A stretch of DNA of 64,000 nucleotides from Micromonospora sp. MA102 (GCF_025460765.1 NZ_JAMWEG010000025.1:1-64000); one strand, 5' to 3'. Shown: positions 7,490 through 16,789, counted from the first letter of the stretch. Notes: generated from the letters alone by a model not told the origin. A program made the numbers and translations.

Positions 7490-8521
7490 GTGGAACTCGT
7501 CTGGTACGCCCTGCTCGGCCTCTTCTTCGCCGCCTACCTCGTGCTCGGCGGCTACGACTACGGCGTCGGGCTGCTGCTGGCCCGGGGCGCCACGCCCGAG
7601 GCCCGCCGGGCCGCCCTGAACGCGGTGGGGCCGTTCTTCCTCGGCAACGAGGTCTGGCTGGTGGCCGCGGTCGGCATCCTGTTCGGCGCCTTCCCCACCC
7701 TGGAGGGCGAGTTGCTCTCCGGCCTCTACCCGGCCGTGCTCGGCGCGCTCGCCGGGGTGGTGCTGGTCACGGCCGGGGTGCAGCTCCGCAGCCGGCCGCG
7801 CGGCCGGGCGGCCCGCGCCTTCTGGGACCGGGTGGTGGTGGCCGGCAGCGTGCTCGCCGCGCTCGGCTGGGGCGCGCTGCTCGGCGCGCTGCTCCAGGGC
7901 GTGCCGCCGGCCGGCCACGGGCACCCCGCCGGGGTCGGCCATTTGTTCACCCCGTTCGTGGCCGCCGCCGCGCTGGCGCTGCTCGCGCTGGTCGCCGTGC
8001 ACGGTGCGACATTCCTCACGCTGCGGCTGCCGGCCGCCGACCTGCCGACGGTCGCCCGGCTGGCCCGGGGCCTGGTGCCGGCCGCGCTCACCGCGGTCGC
8101 CGCCGCCACCGCCCTGGGCCTGCTCTCCGATCGGGTACGCGCCGCGGTGGCCCGCCCGGCGGTCGCCGTACTCCTGCCGTTGGCGCTGGTGGCGGCGCTG
8201 CTGGCGGCCCGCGCGGCGCTGCGCCGGGGCCGGGCCGGGCTGGCCTTCGCGGCGACCAGCGTGGCGCTGGCCCTGCCGGTGCCGCTGGTCGGCGCGGCGC
8301 TCTGGCCCCGGGTGCTGGTCGCCACCGCCGACCCGTCCGCCGCGCAGCAGGTGACCGACGCGACTGTGCTCACCGTGGCCGACGCGGCGGCGAGCGGGCC
8401 GACGCTGGCGCTGCTGGGCTGGCTGGCGCTGCCGCTGGTGCCGGCCCTACTAGGCTTTCAGGCGATGAGCTGGTGGGTGTTCCGGGGACGGACCGACGGC
8501 AGGGCACCGGTGTACTGGTGA
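7490..8521 (+). CDS. cydB: cytochrome bd oxidase subunit II
   Basis: CydB pairs with CydA to form the bd oxidase. The 343-residue protein starts VELVWYALLGLFFAAYLVLGGYDYG; the GGYDYGVG and FFLGNEVWLV segments are diagnostic of CydB. About nine hydrophobic segments follow. GTG 7490 is chosen because GAGGGA (7478-7483) sits 6 nt upstream. The gene begins 12 bp after cydA, and its TGA overlaps the cydD start in a GTGA junction, so translation is coupled. Confidence 0.95.
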   Translation: MELVWYALLGLFFAAYLVLGGYDYGVGLLLARGATPEARRAALNAVGPFFLGNEVWLVAAVGILFGAFPTLEGELLSGLYPAVLGALAGVVLVTAGVQLRSRPRGRAARAFWDRVVVAGSVLAALGWGALLGALLQGVPPAGHGHPAGVGHLFTPFVAAAALALLALVAVHGATFLTLRLPAADLPTVARLARGLVPAALTAVAAATALGLLSDRVRAAVARPAVAVLLPLALVAALLAARAALRRGRAGLAFAATSVALALPVPLVGAALWPRVLVATADPSAAQQVTDATVLTVADAAASGPTLALLGWLALPLVPALLGFQAMSWWVFRGRTDGRAPVYW

Positions 8522-10194
8522 ACCGCCGCCCGTTCGACCCGCGGCTGCTGCGCCGGGTCCCCGCGGCCCGGCGCGATCTTGCCGTGCTCGCGGTGCTCGG
8601 CGGGCTGACCGCGCTGCTGGTGGTCGCGCAGGCCACCGCGCTGGCCACCCTGCTGGCCACCGCGATCGACGGGCGGCTGCACCGGCCCGCGCTCGCCGGT
8701 CTCGTGGCGGCGGTCGCGGCCCGGGCGCTGGTGAGCTGGGCGCAGGGCACCGTGGCGGCCCGGGCGGCGGCGACGGTCAAGGCGGCGCTCCGGGCCGACC
8801 TGCTGCGCGCGGTCGGGCGGCACGGCCCCACCTGGGTCGCCGGCCGGCGAGCCGGACAGCTCGCCACCCTCGCCGGGCGCGGCCTGGACGCGCTCGACCC
8901 GTACTTCACCGGCTACCTGCCGCAGCTCGTCCTGAGCGTGACCGTGCCGCTGGCCGTGCTGGCCCGGATCGTGTTCGCCGACTGGAGCTCGGCGCTGATC
9001 ATCGCGCTGACCATCCCGCTCATCCCCGTCTTCGGGGCACTGCTGGGCTGGCAGGCGCAGGCCGCCACCGAGCGGCAGTGGCGGCGGCTGTCGCTGCTCG
9101 GCGGGCACTTCCTCGACATGGTGGCCGGGCTGCCCACGCTGCGCGCGTTCGGCCGGGCCCGGGCCCAGGTCGGCGTCGTACGCCGGATGGCCGACGGGCA
9201 CCGCCAGGCCACCATGAAGACCCTGCGCATCGCCTTCCTGTCGGCGCTGGTCCTCGAACTGGTCGCCACCCTCTCGGTCGCGCTGGTCGCCGTGCCGGTC
9301 GGCATCCGGCTGCTCGGCGGCGGGATCACCCTCTCCACCGCGCTGCTGGTGCTGCTGCTCACCCCGGAGGCGTACCTGCCGTTGCGGGCCGCGGGCAGCC
9401 GGTTCCACGCCAGCATGGAGGGGCTGACCGCGCTGGACGAGGCGCTCACCCTCTCCGCGACGCCGGAGGCGGCCGCACCGGAAGCCGCGCGGCCGGCGCC
9501 GGACGGCCGGGGCGAGATCCGCTTCGAGGGCGTGACCGTCACGTACGAGCGCACCACGGCCCTGCGGGACGTCACGCTCACCATCCGCCCCGGCGAGCGG
9601 ATCGCCGTCATCGGGCCCAGCGGGGCGGGCAAGACCACACTGCTCAACCTGCTGCTCGGCTTCGTCACCCCGACCGCCGGCCGGGTCACCGTCGACGGCG
9701 TGGACCTCGCCGGGGTCGACCTCGACGCCTGGCGGCGGGAGCTGGCGTGGGTGCCGCAGCGGGCCCACCTCTTCGCCGGCTCGCTGGCCGACAACATCCG
9801 CCTGGGCGCCCCCGACACCCCGGACGCCAGGCTCCTCGGCGCGGTCACCGACGCCGCGCTGGACGAGGTGGTCGCCGCCCTGCCCGACGGGCTCGGCACC
9901 ACGCTGGGCGAGCGCGGGCACGGCCTGTCCAGCGGGCAGCGGCAGCGGGTCGCGCTGGCCCGGGCGTTCCTCCGGGACGCCCCGCTCGTGCTCCTCGACG
10001 AACCGACCGCCCGGCTGGACAGCGCCAGCGAGGCCGTCGTGCTCGCGGCCACCCGGCGGCTGGTCGCCGGGCGTACCGCGCTGCTGGTCGCGCACCGGCC
10101 CGCGCTGCTGGAGGACGCCGACCGGATCCTCCGCGTCGAGGACGGCCGGGTCACCGAGCTGAGCCGCGTACCGGCCGGGAAGGTGACGCCATGA
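8518..10194 (+). CDS. cydD: thiol reductant ABC exporter subunit CydD
   Basis: CydD and CydC form a heterodimeric ABC exporter needed for assembly of the bd oxidase; in E. coli it moves cysteine and glutathione out of the cytoplasm. The 558-residue protein has an N-terminal membrane domain of about six helices (residues about 20-310) and a C-terminal ATPase. The Walker A is GPSGAGKTTLL (near 366), the ABC signature is reduced to LSSGQRQRVALARAFL, and Walker B is LVLLDEPTARLD. The signature has Ser in place of the first Gly. GTG 8518 overlaps the cydB stop, and the 3' end overlaps cydC by ATGA. Confidence 0.93.
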   Translation: MNRRPFDPRLLRRVPAARRDLAVLAVLGGLTALLVVAQATALATLLATAIDGRLHRPALAGLVAAVAARALVSWAQGTVAARAAATVKAALRADLLRAVGRHGPTWVAGRRAGQLATLAGRGLDALDPYFTGYLPQLVLSVTVPLAVLARIVFADWSSALIIALTIPLIPVFGALLGWQAQAATERQWRRLSLLGGHFLDMVAGLPTLRAFGRARAQVGVVRRMADGHRQATMKTLRIAFLSALVLELVATLSVALVAVPVGIRLLGGGITLSTALLVLLLTPEAYLPLRAAGSRFHASMEGLTALDEALTLSATPEAAAPEAARPAPDGRGEIRFEGVTVTYERTTALRDVTLTIRPGERIAVIGPSGAGKTTLLNLLLGFVTPTAGRVTVDGVDLAGVDLDAWRRELAWVPQRAHLFAGSLADNIRLGAPDTPDARLLGAVTDAALDEVVAALPDGLGTTLGERGHGLSSGQRQRVALARAFLRDAPLVLLDEPTARLDSASEAVVLAATRRLVAGRTALLVAHRPALLEDADRILRVEDGRVTELSRVPAGKVTP

Positions 10195-11933
10195 CCGACG
10201 GACCCGAGCGGGCGGTGCTGCGGCTGGCCCGGCCCTACCTGGGCCGCCTGCTGGGCGCCGGGCTGCTCGCCGCGGCCACCGAGTTCGCCGGGCTGGCCCT
10301 GATGGCCACCGCCACCTGGCTGCTCATGAGCGCCGCCGGCCGGCCGCCGCTGGACCGGCTGACCGTGGCGATCGTCGCCGTGCGCGCCCTCGCGGTCAGC
10401 CGGGGCGTGCTCCGCTACACCGAGCGGCTGGCCGGGCACGACGCGGTGCTGCGCATGATCACCGACGTCCGGGCCCGGGTCTTCGCCACCCTGGTGGCCC
10501 GGCGCGACGCCACCGCCCAGCGCACCGGCGACGCGCTGAGCCGGCTGGTCTCCGACGTGGAGGCGGTGCAGGACCTGCTGCTGCGGGTGCTGGTGCCGGG
10601 TGCGGCGGCCGCGCTGGTGAGCGTGCTGGCCGTCGGGAGCGCCGCGCTGATCTCGCTGCCGGCCGCGGGCGTGCTCGCCGTCGGGCTGCTGGTGGCCGGG
10701 GTGGCGCTGCCCGTGCTGGCCGCCGGGCTGACCCGGCGGGCCGCCGACGAGGTGGCCCCGCTGCGCGGCGCGCTCGCGGTGGACGCGGTCGACCTGACCC
10801 ACGGCGCCGCGGACCTGGCCGCCTTCGGCGCGACCGGCACGGCGCTGACCGCCGCCGAGACCCGGGCCGGCCGCCTGGCCCGGCTGGAACGCCGGCTCGC
10901 CACGACCGGCTTCGCGGTGGACGCGGCCGGGGTGCTGGTCGGCGGGCTCACCGCCGCCGCCGTGGTCGTCGTGGCGCTGCGCGCGGGCGTCGGCGGGGTG
11001 CTGGTCGGTGTCCTGGCGGTGGGCACGCTGGCCGCCGTCGAGGTGTCCCTCGCGCTGGTCGGGGCGGCCCGGCAGCGCACCCAGCTCCGCGCCGGCCTGG
11101 CCCGGGTGGCCGACCTGCTCACCGAGGCCGGGGAGCCGGCGCCCGCCCCACCCGCCGGCCCGGCGGCCGGCGGGCACGACGTCCGGTTCGCCGGTGTGAC
11201 CGTCCGCTACCGGGAGGGGGCCGCGCCCGCCCTGGCCGGGGTCGACCTGGATCTGCCCGCCGGCCGCCGGGTGGCCGTGGTGGGGCCGAGCGGCGCCGGC
11301 AAGAGCACCCTGGCCGCCGCGCTCACCGGCGCCGTACGCCCGGACGCCGGCCGGGTCACCGTGGACGGCGTGGACGTGTCCGACCTGGCGGACGAGGAAC
11401 TCCCCCGCGTGGTCGGCGGCCTGCTCGCCGAGGCGTACGTCTTCCACGCCACGGTCCGGGAGAACCTGCTGCTCGGGCGTCCCCGCGCCGACGAGGCGGA
11501 GCTGACCGCCGCCACCCGGGCCGCCGGGCTGCTGGACTGGGTACGCGACCAGCCGGAGGGCTGGGAGACCGTGGTCGGCGAGCAGGGCGGGCAGCTCTCC
11601 GGCGGGCAGCGGCAACGGCTCGCGCTGGCCCGGGCGCTGCTGGCCGCCCCGCCGGTGCTGGTGCTCGACGAGCCGACCGAGGGGCTCGACCCGGCGGCCG
11701 CGGACGCGGTGCTCGCCTCGGCGCTGGCCGCCACCCCGGCCGGGCACTCGGTGCTGCTGATCAGCCACCGGCTCAGCGGCCTCGCCGGCCTGGACGAGAT
11801 CGTGGTGCTCGACGCCGGCCGGGTGGTGCAGCGCGGCCGGCACGAGGAGCTGGTGGCCCGGCCGGGCTGGTACCGGGAGCAGTGGCTGCTCCAGGAGGCG
11901 GCCGAGCGCGGCTACCTGGCCCTGGCCCCCTGA
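10191..11933 (+). CDS. cydC: thiol reductant ABC exporter subunit CydC
   Basis: Partner of CydD in the heterodimeric exporter. The 580-residue protein again has an N-terminal six-helix membrane domain and a C-terminal ATPase. Walker A is GPSGAGKSTLA (near residue 365), the signature LSGGQRQRLALARALL is canonical, and Walker B reads VLVLDEPTEGLD. ATG 10191 overlaps the cydD stop (ATGA), so expression is coupled. No obvious terminator hairpin was found between its stop and the next gene, 58 bp later. Confidence 0.93.
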   Translation: MTDGPERAVLRLARPYLGRLLGAGLLAAATEFAGLALMATATWLLMSAAGRPPLDRLTVAIVAVRALAVSRGVLRYTERLAGHDAVLRMITDVRARVFATLVARRDATAQRTGDALSRLVSDVEAVQDLLLRVLVPGAAAALVSVLAVGSAALISLPAAGVLAVGLLVAGVALPVLAAGLTRRAADEVAPLRGALAVDAVDLTHGAADLAAFGATGTALTAAETRAGRLARLERRLATTGFAVDAAGVLVGGLTAAAVVVVALRAGVGGVLVGVLAVGTLAAVEVSLALVGAARQRTQLRAGLARVADLLTEAGEPAPAPPAGPAAGGHDVRFAGVTVRYREGAAPALAGVDLDLPAGRRVAVVGPSGAGKSTLAAALTGAVRPDAGRVTVDGVDVSDLADEELPRVVGGLLAEAYVFHATVRENLLLGRPRADEAELTAATRAAGLLDWVRDQPEGWETVVGEQGGQLSGGQRQRLALARALLAAPPVLVLDEPTEGLDPAAADAVLASALAATPAGHSVLLISHRLSGLAGLDEIVVLDAGRVVQRGRHEELVARPGWYREQWLLQEAAERGYLALAP

Positions 11934-11991
11934 GCCGCTTTCCGGGGTTTTCCCCGACGCGGCCGGGCCGCCGCGATGGCAGGGTGGTGCC

Positions 11992-12681
11992 ATGCGGGGG
12001 TACGAGGAGATCCGCGTCGACGAGCGGCTGCGCGAGCTGGCCGGGCAGCTGCACGGGCCGGCCCGGCTCAAGGCGGACCTGTTGACCGAGGCGCGGCACG
12101 CGCTGGAGGACGCCGTCGAGGCGTACCGGGAGGGGGGCCTGCCGGTCGCCGAGGCCGAGCGGCGGGCGGTGGCCGAGTTCGGCGCTCCGGCCCAGCTGGC
12201 TCCCGGCTACCAGGCCGAGCTGGCCGCCGGCGCGCTGCGGGGGCTGGCGCTGCGGGCGCTGGTGGTGGCCGCGGTGCTCATGGCCGGCGGCGACCTGACG
12301 TGGCGGGGGGCGAGCTGGAGCGACGGCCCGCGCCCCCCGGAGGGCTACCTGCTCCTCTCCGCCTCGATCAACGGCATCTGGGCGGTGATCGCCGGGCTGG
12401 CGCTGGCCGGTCTGCTGCTCGACCTGCTCGCCGCCCGGTACGCCACCCCCCTGCTGCCCCGGCTGGCCCGCGCGGCGGGCTTCGGGCTGACCGGCGGGCT
12501 GGCGGTCGGCGCGGCGGCCGGGGTGGCGCTGTTCGGCTGGTCGGTCCAGCTCTGGGACGCCGCGCTCACCTGGCCCCCGATGATCATCGGAGCGGTGCTC
12601 GTCGGCGCCGCCTGGTTCGCGCTGGCCCGGGCCGCCCGATACTGGCTGCTGAGCACCCGCGGCCCGCGGGTCGCCGGCTGA
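11992..12681 (+). CDS. permease prefix domain 1-type membrane protein
   Basis: A 229-residue protein. The N-terminal about 75 residues match the soluble permease prefix domain: a helical ERLRELAGQL segment followed by LTEARHALEDAVEAYRE and the EAERRAVAEFGAP motif. Four hydrophobic segments follow, near residues 80-100, 120-145, 155-185 and 190-215. Proteins of this type are usually encoded beside PadR-family regulators, and one lies convergent just downstream (12765-13106). The function of the family is not established; a role in membrane-stress sensing or transporter control is only conjecture. Codon use matches its neighbours. Confidence 0.75.
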   Translation: MRGYEEIRVDERLRELAGQLHGPARLKADLLTEARHALEDAVEAYREGGLPVAEAERRAVAEFGAPAQLAPGYQAELAAGALRGLALRALVVAAVLMAGGDLTWRGASWSDGPRPPEGYLLLSASINGIWAVIAGLALAGLLLDLLAARYATPLLPRLARAAGFGLTGGLAVGAAAGVALFGWSVQLWDAALTWPPMIIGAVLVGAAWFALARAARYWLLSTRGPRVAG

Positions 12682-12682
12682 C

Positions 12683-12758
12683 CCTCCGGGGGGCGGCTGG
12701 CTCTCGGGGGGCGGGCTGGCTATCGGGGGGCGGGCTGGCTATCGGAGCGCCGGCTGGC
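12683..12758. repeat. four tandem copies of a 19-bp GC-rich unit
   Basis: Four back-to-back copies of a unit close to TATCGGGGGGCGGGCTGGC occupy 12683-12701, 12702-12720, 12721-12739 and 12740-12758. Copies 2 and 3 differ at one position; copies 1 and 4 are more diverged. They fill the gap between two convergent genes. The G-runs could form quadruplexes on the plus strand. Confidence 0.8.
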
Positions 12759-12764
12759 CCCGGC

Positions 12765-13106
12765 TCAGGCCGGGGTGGCCGGCGGTTCGTCGGTGCCGAG
12801 GAAGCGGCCGACCGTGGCGCTGAACTCGCGCCATCCGGCGCGCTCCCCCGCGAGGGCCCCCCGGCCGGCGTCGGTGAGCTCGTAGGTGCGCCGCTCCCGG
12901 CCGTTGACGGTGCTCCAGGCGCTGGCCACGAAGCCGGCCCGCTCCAGGCGGCGCAGCGCCGGGTAGATGGTGCCGGTGGGCAGGTCCAGGGTGCCGCCGC
13001 TGCGGGCCCGGAGCGCCTCGATGATCGCGTAGCCGTGCAGAGCACCCTGCTCCAGCACCGCGAGCAGCAGCGCATCCAGGTGTCCGTGCAGCGCCTGGGC
13101 CTTCAT
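12765..13106 (-). CDS. PadR-family transcriptional regulator
   Basis: A 113-residue winged-helix regulator. LDALLLAVLEQGALHGYAI and LPTGTIYPALRRLERAGFV are typical of PadR, and the wing is formed by RERRTYELTDAGR. The short C-terminal helix is of the PadR-s2 type. The ATG at 13106 is preferred: a TAGGCT -10 box (13115-13120) lies 8 nt upstream, so the longer frame to 13115 would not be transcribed. It is convergent with the permease-prefix-domain gene, its expected partner. Confidence 0.88.
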   Translation of the reverse strand: MKAQALHGHLDALLLAVLEQGALHGYAIIEALRARSGGTLDLPTGTIYPALRRLERAGFVASAWSTVNGRERRTYELTDAGRGALAGERAGWREFSATVGRFLGTDEPPATPA

Positions 13107-13253
13107 GCGTAGCAAGCCTACTTGTCCGCGGGTCGGGACGCCACCGGGGTGCGGCTCCCGGCGACGGCGGGACGCCCACTAGGGTATGTGCGCAGAGTCA
13201 CTCGGCGGCCGACCGTCGCCGGGTGGGCAACCCGAAAGCACACGGAGGTCAGC

Positions 13254-14243
13254 GTGGCCCGCCAGTCGCCCCAACGGCCCGACGCCGACGAGCCCGAGCT
13301 CGACGACACCACCGCGTCGACCGCAGCAGACGAGGTCGAGGTCGACCGCCCGGCGGCGGACCGCGCGCTCTGGGACGAGCTGCGGATCGACCCGGTGGAG
13401 ATCGCCCTGCCCGCCGGCACCGGCTTCACGCTGCGGGCGTACCGGCCGGCGCGCGAGCTGACCCCGACCGACGTCGCCGAGCGCGACGAGGACGACCCCT
13501 TCCTGGCCCGCCGCCAGGTCGTCGTGTCCGAGGACGACGAGGAGGTGGTGATCCTCGACGAGGAGTTCGCCGCCCTCACCGCCGAGGAGGACGAGGAAGC
13601 CGACGAGGAGAAGCGGCCCGGGCGCCGCCGGCGCGGCAAGGCCGAGGCGGCCGAGGACGAGGCCGACGAGGCCGAGGACGAGTCGGACGCCGCCGAGGCC
13701 GAGGCCGACGAGGACGAGTCGGACGAGGACGAGGACGAGGACGCCGCCGCGGGCGACGAGGAGGTGCCCGTCTTCCTCACCCACCGCGGCAAGCTGCTGC
13801 TGTTCAAGACCCCGGAGTCGCTGGTCAGTTTCATCCGTTCCGGTGCGCCCAACGACCTGTCTCAACTGGACAGCTGGAATGAACTGTCCGAACGGGTGGA
13901 ACCCGCCGACATCGCCCCGCTGGACGAGGACACCTACGAGCTCGACCTGGTAGTGGAGAATCTCCGCGGCGGTCACGACGCGTGGGACCCGACGCTGCTG
14001 ATCGAGGCCGGCGAGGTCGCCCGTGACCTGGCGTACGCCCTGCGGCTACCGGCGGTGCTCGACATGCTCTCCGCAGGCTCCAGCCTGGACGACCTGGACG
14101 AGGCGCTGCGCGCTTCTGTCAACGGCGGAATCGGTGGATTCCTCGGCCGGCGCCGGCTGAAGAAAATCGGGGCACAAACCGCAAGTTTGGGTTGGCGCAC
14201 CATTGTCGGCAAGATCTCTGCTGTTGTGGACTGGCGCGACTGA
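13254..14243 (+). CDS. conserved-looking acidic protein of unknown function
   Basis: A 329-residue protein I cannot assign. Residues about 1-110 hold a polar N-terminal region with RIDPVEIALP. Residues about 110-175 are a long, almost purely acidic low-complexity stretch broken by one basic patch (KRPGRRRRGK). The C-terminal half looks folded, with HRGKLLLFKTPESLVSFIR, then a Trp/Asp-rich segment and a final GGFLGRRRLKKI tail. No transmembrane helix or signal peptide is seen. GTG 13254 is chosen because GGAGG (13244-13248) lies 5 nt upstream. A TAGGGT box at 13180-13185 may be the promoter. The IS110-like gene follows 64 bp later on the same strand, probably in one operon facing the conservon. 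A DNA- or protein-binding accessory role is possible but unsupported. Confidence 0.7.
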   Translation: MARQSPQRPDADEPELDDTTASTAADEVEVDRPAADRALWDELRIDPVEIALPAGTGFTLRAYRPARELTPTDVAERDEDDPFLARRQVVVSEDDEEVVILDEEFAALTAEEDEEADEEKRPGRRRRGKAEAAEDEADEAEDESDAAEAEADEDESDEDEDEDAAAGDEEVPVFLTHRGKLLLFKTPESLVSFIRSGAPNDLSQLDSWNELSERVEPADIAPLDEDTYELDLVVENLRGGHDAWDPTLLIEAGEVARDLAYALRLPAVLDMLSAGSSLDDLDEALRASVNGGIGGFLGRRRLKKIGAQTASLGWRTIVGKISAVVDWRD

Positions 14244-14307
14244 CCCGGAGCGGGGAGCATCAGTCTCTGGCAGAGCAAGACCTGTGTCCCGGGAGGAGGA
14301 CGACGCC

Positions 14308-16656
14308 GTGGCGCTCGTGCGCGTGTACTGCGGTCTGGCCTCGGCGGATTCCGCCGACCGGTCGGCTTCGGTCGAATCGACGCTGACGTCCGCTGTGGTC
14401 GACGACGCAGGCCGTCTGCTGCATGTCTGCGAGATCGGTGACGACCCGGCTGGCTACGCCCAGCTGGTCGCGCTGCTCGTGGAGCGGTCGGGTGGGCCGA
14501 GCGGTGCGGCCATCGCGGCCGACAGCGACGACCACACGATCACCTCGCTGCTCAGCGCGGCGGGTCGGCCGCTGGCGATCGCGGACGACGACTCGGTCGA
14601 CGACTTCGCCGAGCGCTTCGCCGACGACGACTCGCTGGAGGAGATGCAGTCCCCGCCGGCCGAGCGTCGTGCGGTCGGGCTGGCCCGCGCGCTCCAGGCC
14701 GGCGCGCTCTCCGCGGTGACCCTCCCGGCGCCGCGCGACCTCGCCAACTACAAGCAGGTCCTCGCCGCGCACGCGGCACTGGCCAGCGGCCGGCACTCCG
14801 CCGCGGTGGCACTGCGCGAGGTGCTCCGCGAGCTCTACCCGGCCGCGTTGCGCGCGTACCCCGACCCGGCCGAGCCGGTCTCCCTGGCCATCCTCGACGC
14901 GCTGCCCGAGCCGGGCATGCTCGCCGGCACGGTGGCCCGGGGCCGTGAGGTCGCGGTGGCGGCGGACGCCGTCGCCGCCCACCTGGCCGCCGAGGGTGTC
15001 GCGGACGCGGACACCATCAACGACGCGGTGACCGCGCTGCGTGTCGCCATCTCCGAGACGCCCCGGCGGGCCACCGTCAACCGGGCGCTCACCGCCGCCG
15101 TCGCCGAGACCGTGCGGCAGGCGGTCGCCTCCGTCCGGGCCTGCGACGCCGGCTGCGACGCGCTGGTCGGCGCCCTTAGCGCCCGGGTCACCACGCCCGC
15201 TCCGGCGCCGGGCCGCCGGGCCGCCGCCCGTCGCGGCGAGCAGGTCGAGGAGCTGGTCCCGTCGGCCGCCACCGGGCTGCGCCAGGTGCGCCCGGCCGAG
15301 CCCGAGCCCGTCGCCGAGCAGGCCGCGCGACGCGGCCGTCCCGAGCCGGTCTCCGGGCTGGTGGGTCGGCGCAGCCGTCCCGAGCCGGCCGGTCCGGCCG
15401 CCCCACCCTCGCCGCGCCCGCTCGGCCCGCCGCCGGTGGCCCCGCCGCCGGTCGCGCCCCCGCCCGTCGCTCCGGCGCCGGTCGCCCCGGCCGCGTCCCT
15501 GGGCCGGCCGGCCTCCGCGCCCGCGCGCCCCGAGCCGACCGCCCCGCTGCCGTCGCGTGTGGACGGCCCGACCAACCGGCCGATCTCCGCCCCGCCCCCG
15601 CCGCCGCCCGGGATCACCCCGATCGCCCCGGCACAGCGCGGCACCGTGCCGCCGGCCGAGGCCGGGGAGCCGTTCCGCCCGACGCTGACCACTGCGGCGA
15701 TCAACAAGGCCCGGGCCGAGCGGCAGCGCACGGTCATCCCGCCGCGGCCCAAGACCAACCAGGAGCCGCCGACCGGCGGTTTCAGCGCCACCGACCTGAC
15801 CATCCCGGTGCCCACGCCCCGCCCGGGCCAGGAGACTGCTCCCCCGGGCTCCCGGGCCAACTGGCCGCTGGTCAACAACGGCGAGGACCAGGACGACCGG
15901 GCCAAGGAGCCGCCGGCCTACCCCTATGGGCATGGTGTGGACGCGCCGAGCGACCCGGGACGGGTCACCCCGCCGTGGCTCGCCGACGACCTCCCGCAGG
16001 AGCCGCCGATGCTGCGGCTCGTGGAGCCGCCGCCGCTGGCCGACCGCGCGCTGCGCGGCGAGCTGGACCCGCCGACCGACCCCGGGTTGGACACTCCGCC
16101 GCTGCGGCTGGTCGACCGGCCGGAGGCCAACCGGCCGGGCCGCCCAGCGCCCCGCGCCGAGGCGCCCGCCCCGCTCGAGCGGCGTCCCACGCCGAAGGAG
16201 CACCGGCCGCCGCCGGTCTCAGACGAGGGCGACGGTGACCTGCTGATCTTCGCGCAGGCGAAGTCGGCCTGGTTCGTCGGGCACGGCGACGAGGCCGACC
16301 TGGAGTGGGCGACCACTGCGGACACCGGCTGGCAGGCGGCCGAGCAGGCGGCGCGCCCGTCGGTGGGCGCCGAGACCAAGGCCGGCCTGCCCAAGCGGGT
16401 CCCGCAGGCCAACCTGGTGCCGGGCTCGCCGCTGCGCGAGGAGCGTCCACTCCGGATCGTCCGCAACGCGGCCAGCCTCGCCGAGAACACCACCGGCTAC
16501 TTCCGGGGGTGGCGGCGCGGTCAGGAGATCGGCGGCTTCGCCGTGGGCGGTCGCCCCGGCCGGGAGGCGGCCGGCGGCTGGGACTTCAGCCGGGACACCG
16601 GCGACCGCGACGACGACCGGGAGTACGAGTACCGGTCCGCGGGCTACCGGTCCTGA
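14308..16656 (+). CDS. IS110-transposase-like protein with proline-rich linker and conservon-type C-terminal module
   Basis: A 782-residue protein. Residues about 1-290 follow the IS110 transposase layout: a DAGRLLHVCEIGDDPAGYAQ segment, an AAIAADSDDHTITSLLSAAGRPLAI stretch, then AVGLARALQAGALSAVTLPA. The metal-binding acids seem lost (VRVYCGLASAD instead of a GID core; IAAD instead of a VE core), so DNA cutting is unlikely. Residues about 300-640 are Pro/Arg-rich linker. Residues about 653-738 hold SAWF, DTGW, GLPKRVPQANLVPG and YFRGWRRG, matching the C-terminus of the sensor at 18682-22311 with the same spacing. GTG 14308 is set by GGAGGAGG (14292-14299). A domesticated scaffold working with the conservon is the best reading; this is inference. 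Confidence 0.6.
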   Translation: MALVRVYCGLASADSADRSASVESTLTSAVVDDAGRLLHVCEIGDDPAGYAQLVALLVERSGGPSGAAIAADSDDHTITSLLSAAGRPLAIADDDSVDDFAERFADDDSLEEMQSPPAERRAVGLARALQAGALSAVTLPAPRDLANYKQVLAAHAALASGRHSAAVALREVLRELYPAALRAYPDPAEPVSLAILDALPEPGMLAGTVARGREVAVAADAVAAHLAAEGVADADTINDAVTALRVAISETPRRATVNRALTAAVAETVRQAVASVRACDAGCDALVGALSARVTTPAPAPGRRAAARRGEQVEELVPSAATGLRQVRPAEPEPVAEQAARRGRPEPVSGLVGRRSRPEPAGPAAPPSPRPLGPPPVAPPPVAPPPVAPAPVAPAASLGRPASAPARPEPTAPLPSRVDGPTNRPISAPPPPPPGITPIAPAQRGTVPPAEAGEPFRPTLTTAAINKARAERQRTVIPPRPKTNQEPPTGGFSATDLTIPVPTPRPGQETAPPGSRANWPLVNNGEDQDDRAKEPPAYPYGHGVDAPSDPGRVTPPWLADDLPQEPPMLRLVEPPPLADRALRGELDPPTDPGLDTPPLRLVDRPEANRPGRPAPRAEAPAPLERRPTPKEHRPPPVSDEGDGDLLIFAQAKSAWFVGHGDEADLEWATTADTGWQAAEQAARPSVGAETKAGLPKRVPQANLVPGSPLREERPLRIVRNAASLAENTTGYFRGWRRGQEIGGFAVGGRPGREAAGGWDFSRDTGDRDDDREYEYRSAGYRS

Positions 16657-16789
16657 TCGGCGTCACGTCCCGCCCCGCCCGCGTGTTCCTGCACACAGCC
16701 GGGTAGTTCGGCGCCGGACGCGGCCGGCCGGGAGCATGCCCGGCGGGCCGCCGGCGGCGGTGTTCGCCGAGGGCGGGCAGGCGACCCCA

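Noticed and set aside
8913..12071. A 1052-codon minus-strand open frame across cydD-cydC
   Set aside because: Composition is that of a GC-skew shadow, with His/Gln/Gly runs; the plus strand encodes clear CydD and CydC.
14308..16656. An active insertion sequence
   Set aside because: No flanking repeats, catalytic acids look altered, and the C-terminus carries a host-type module.
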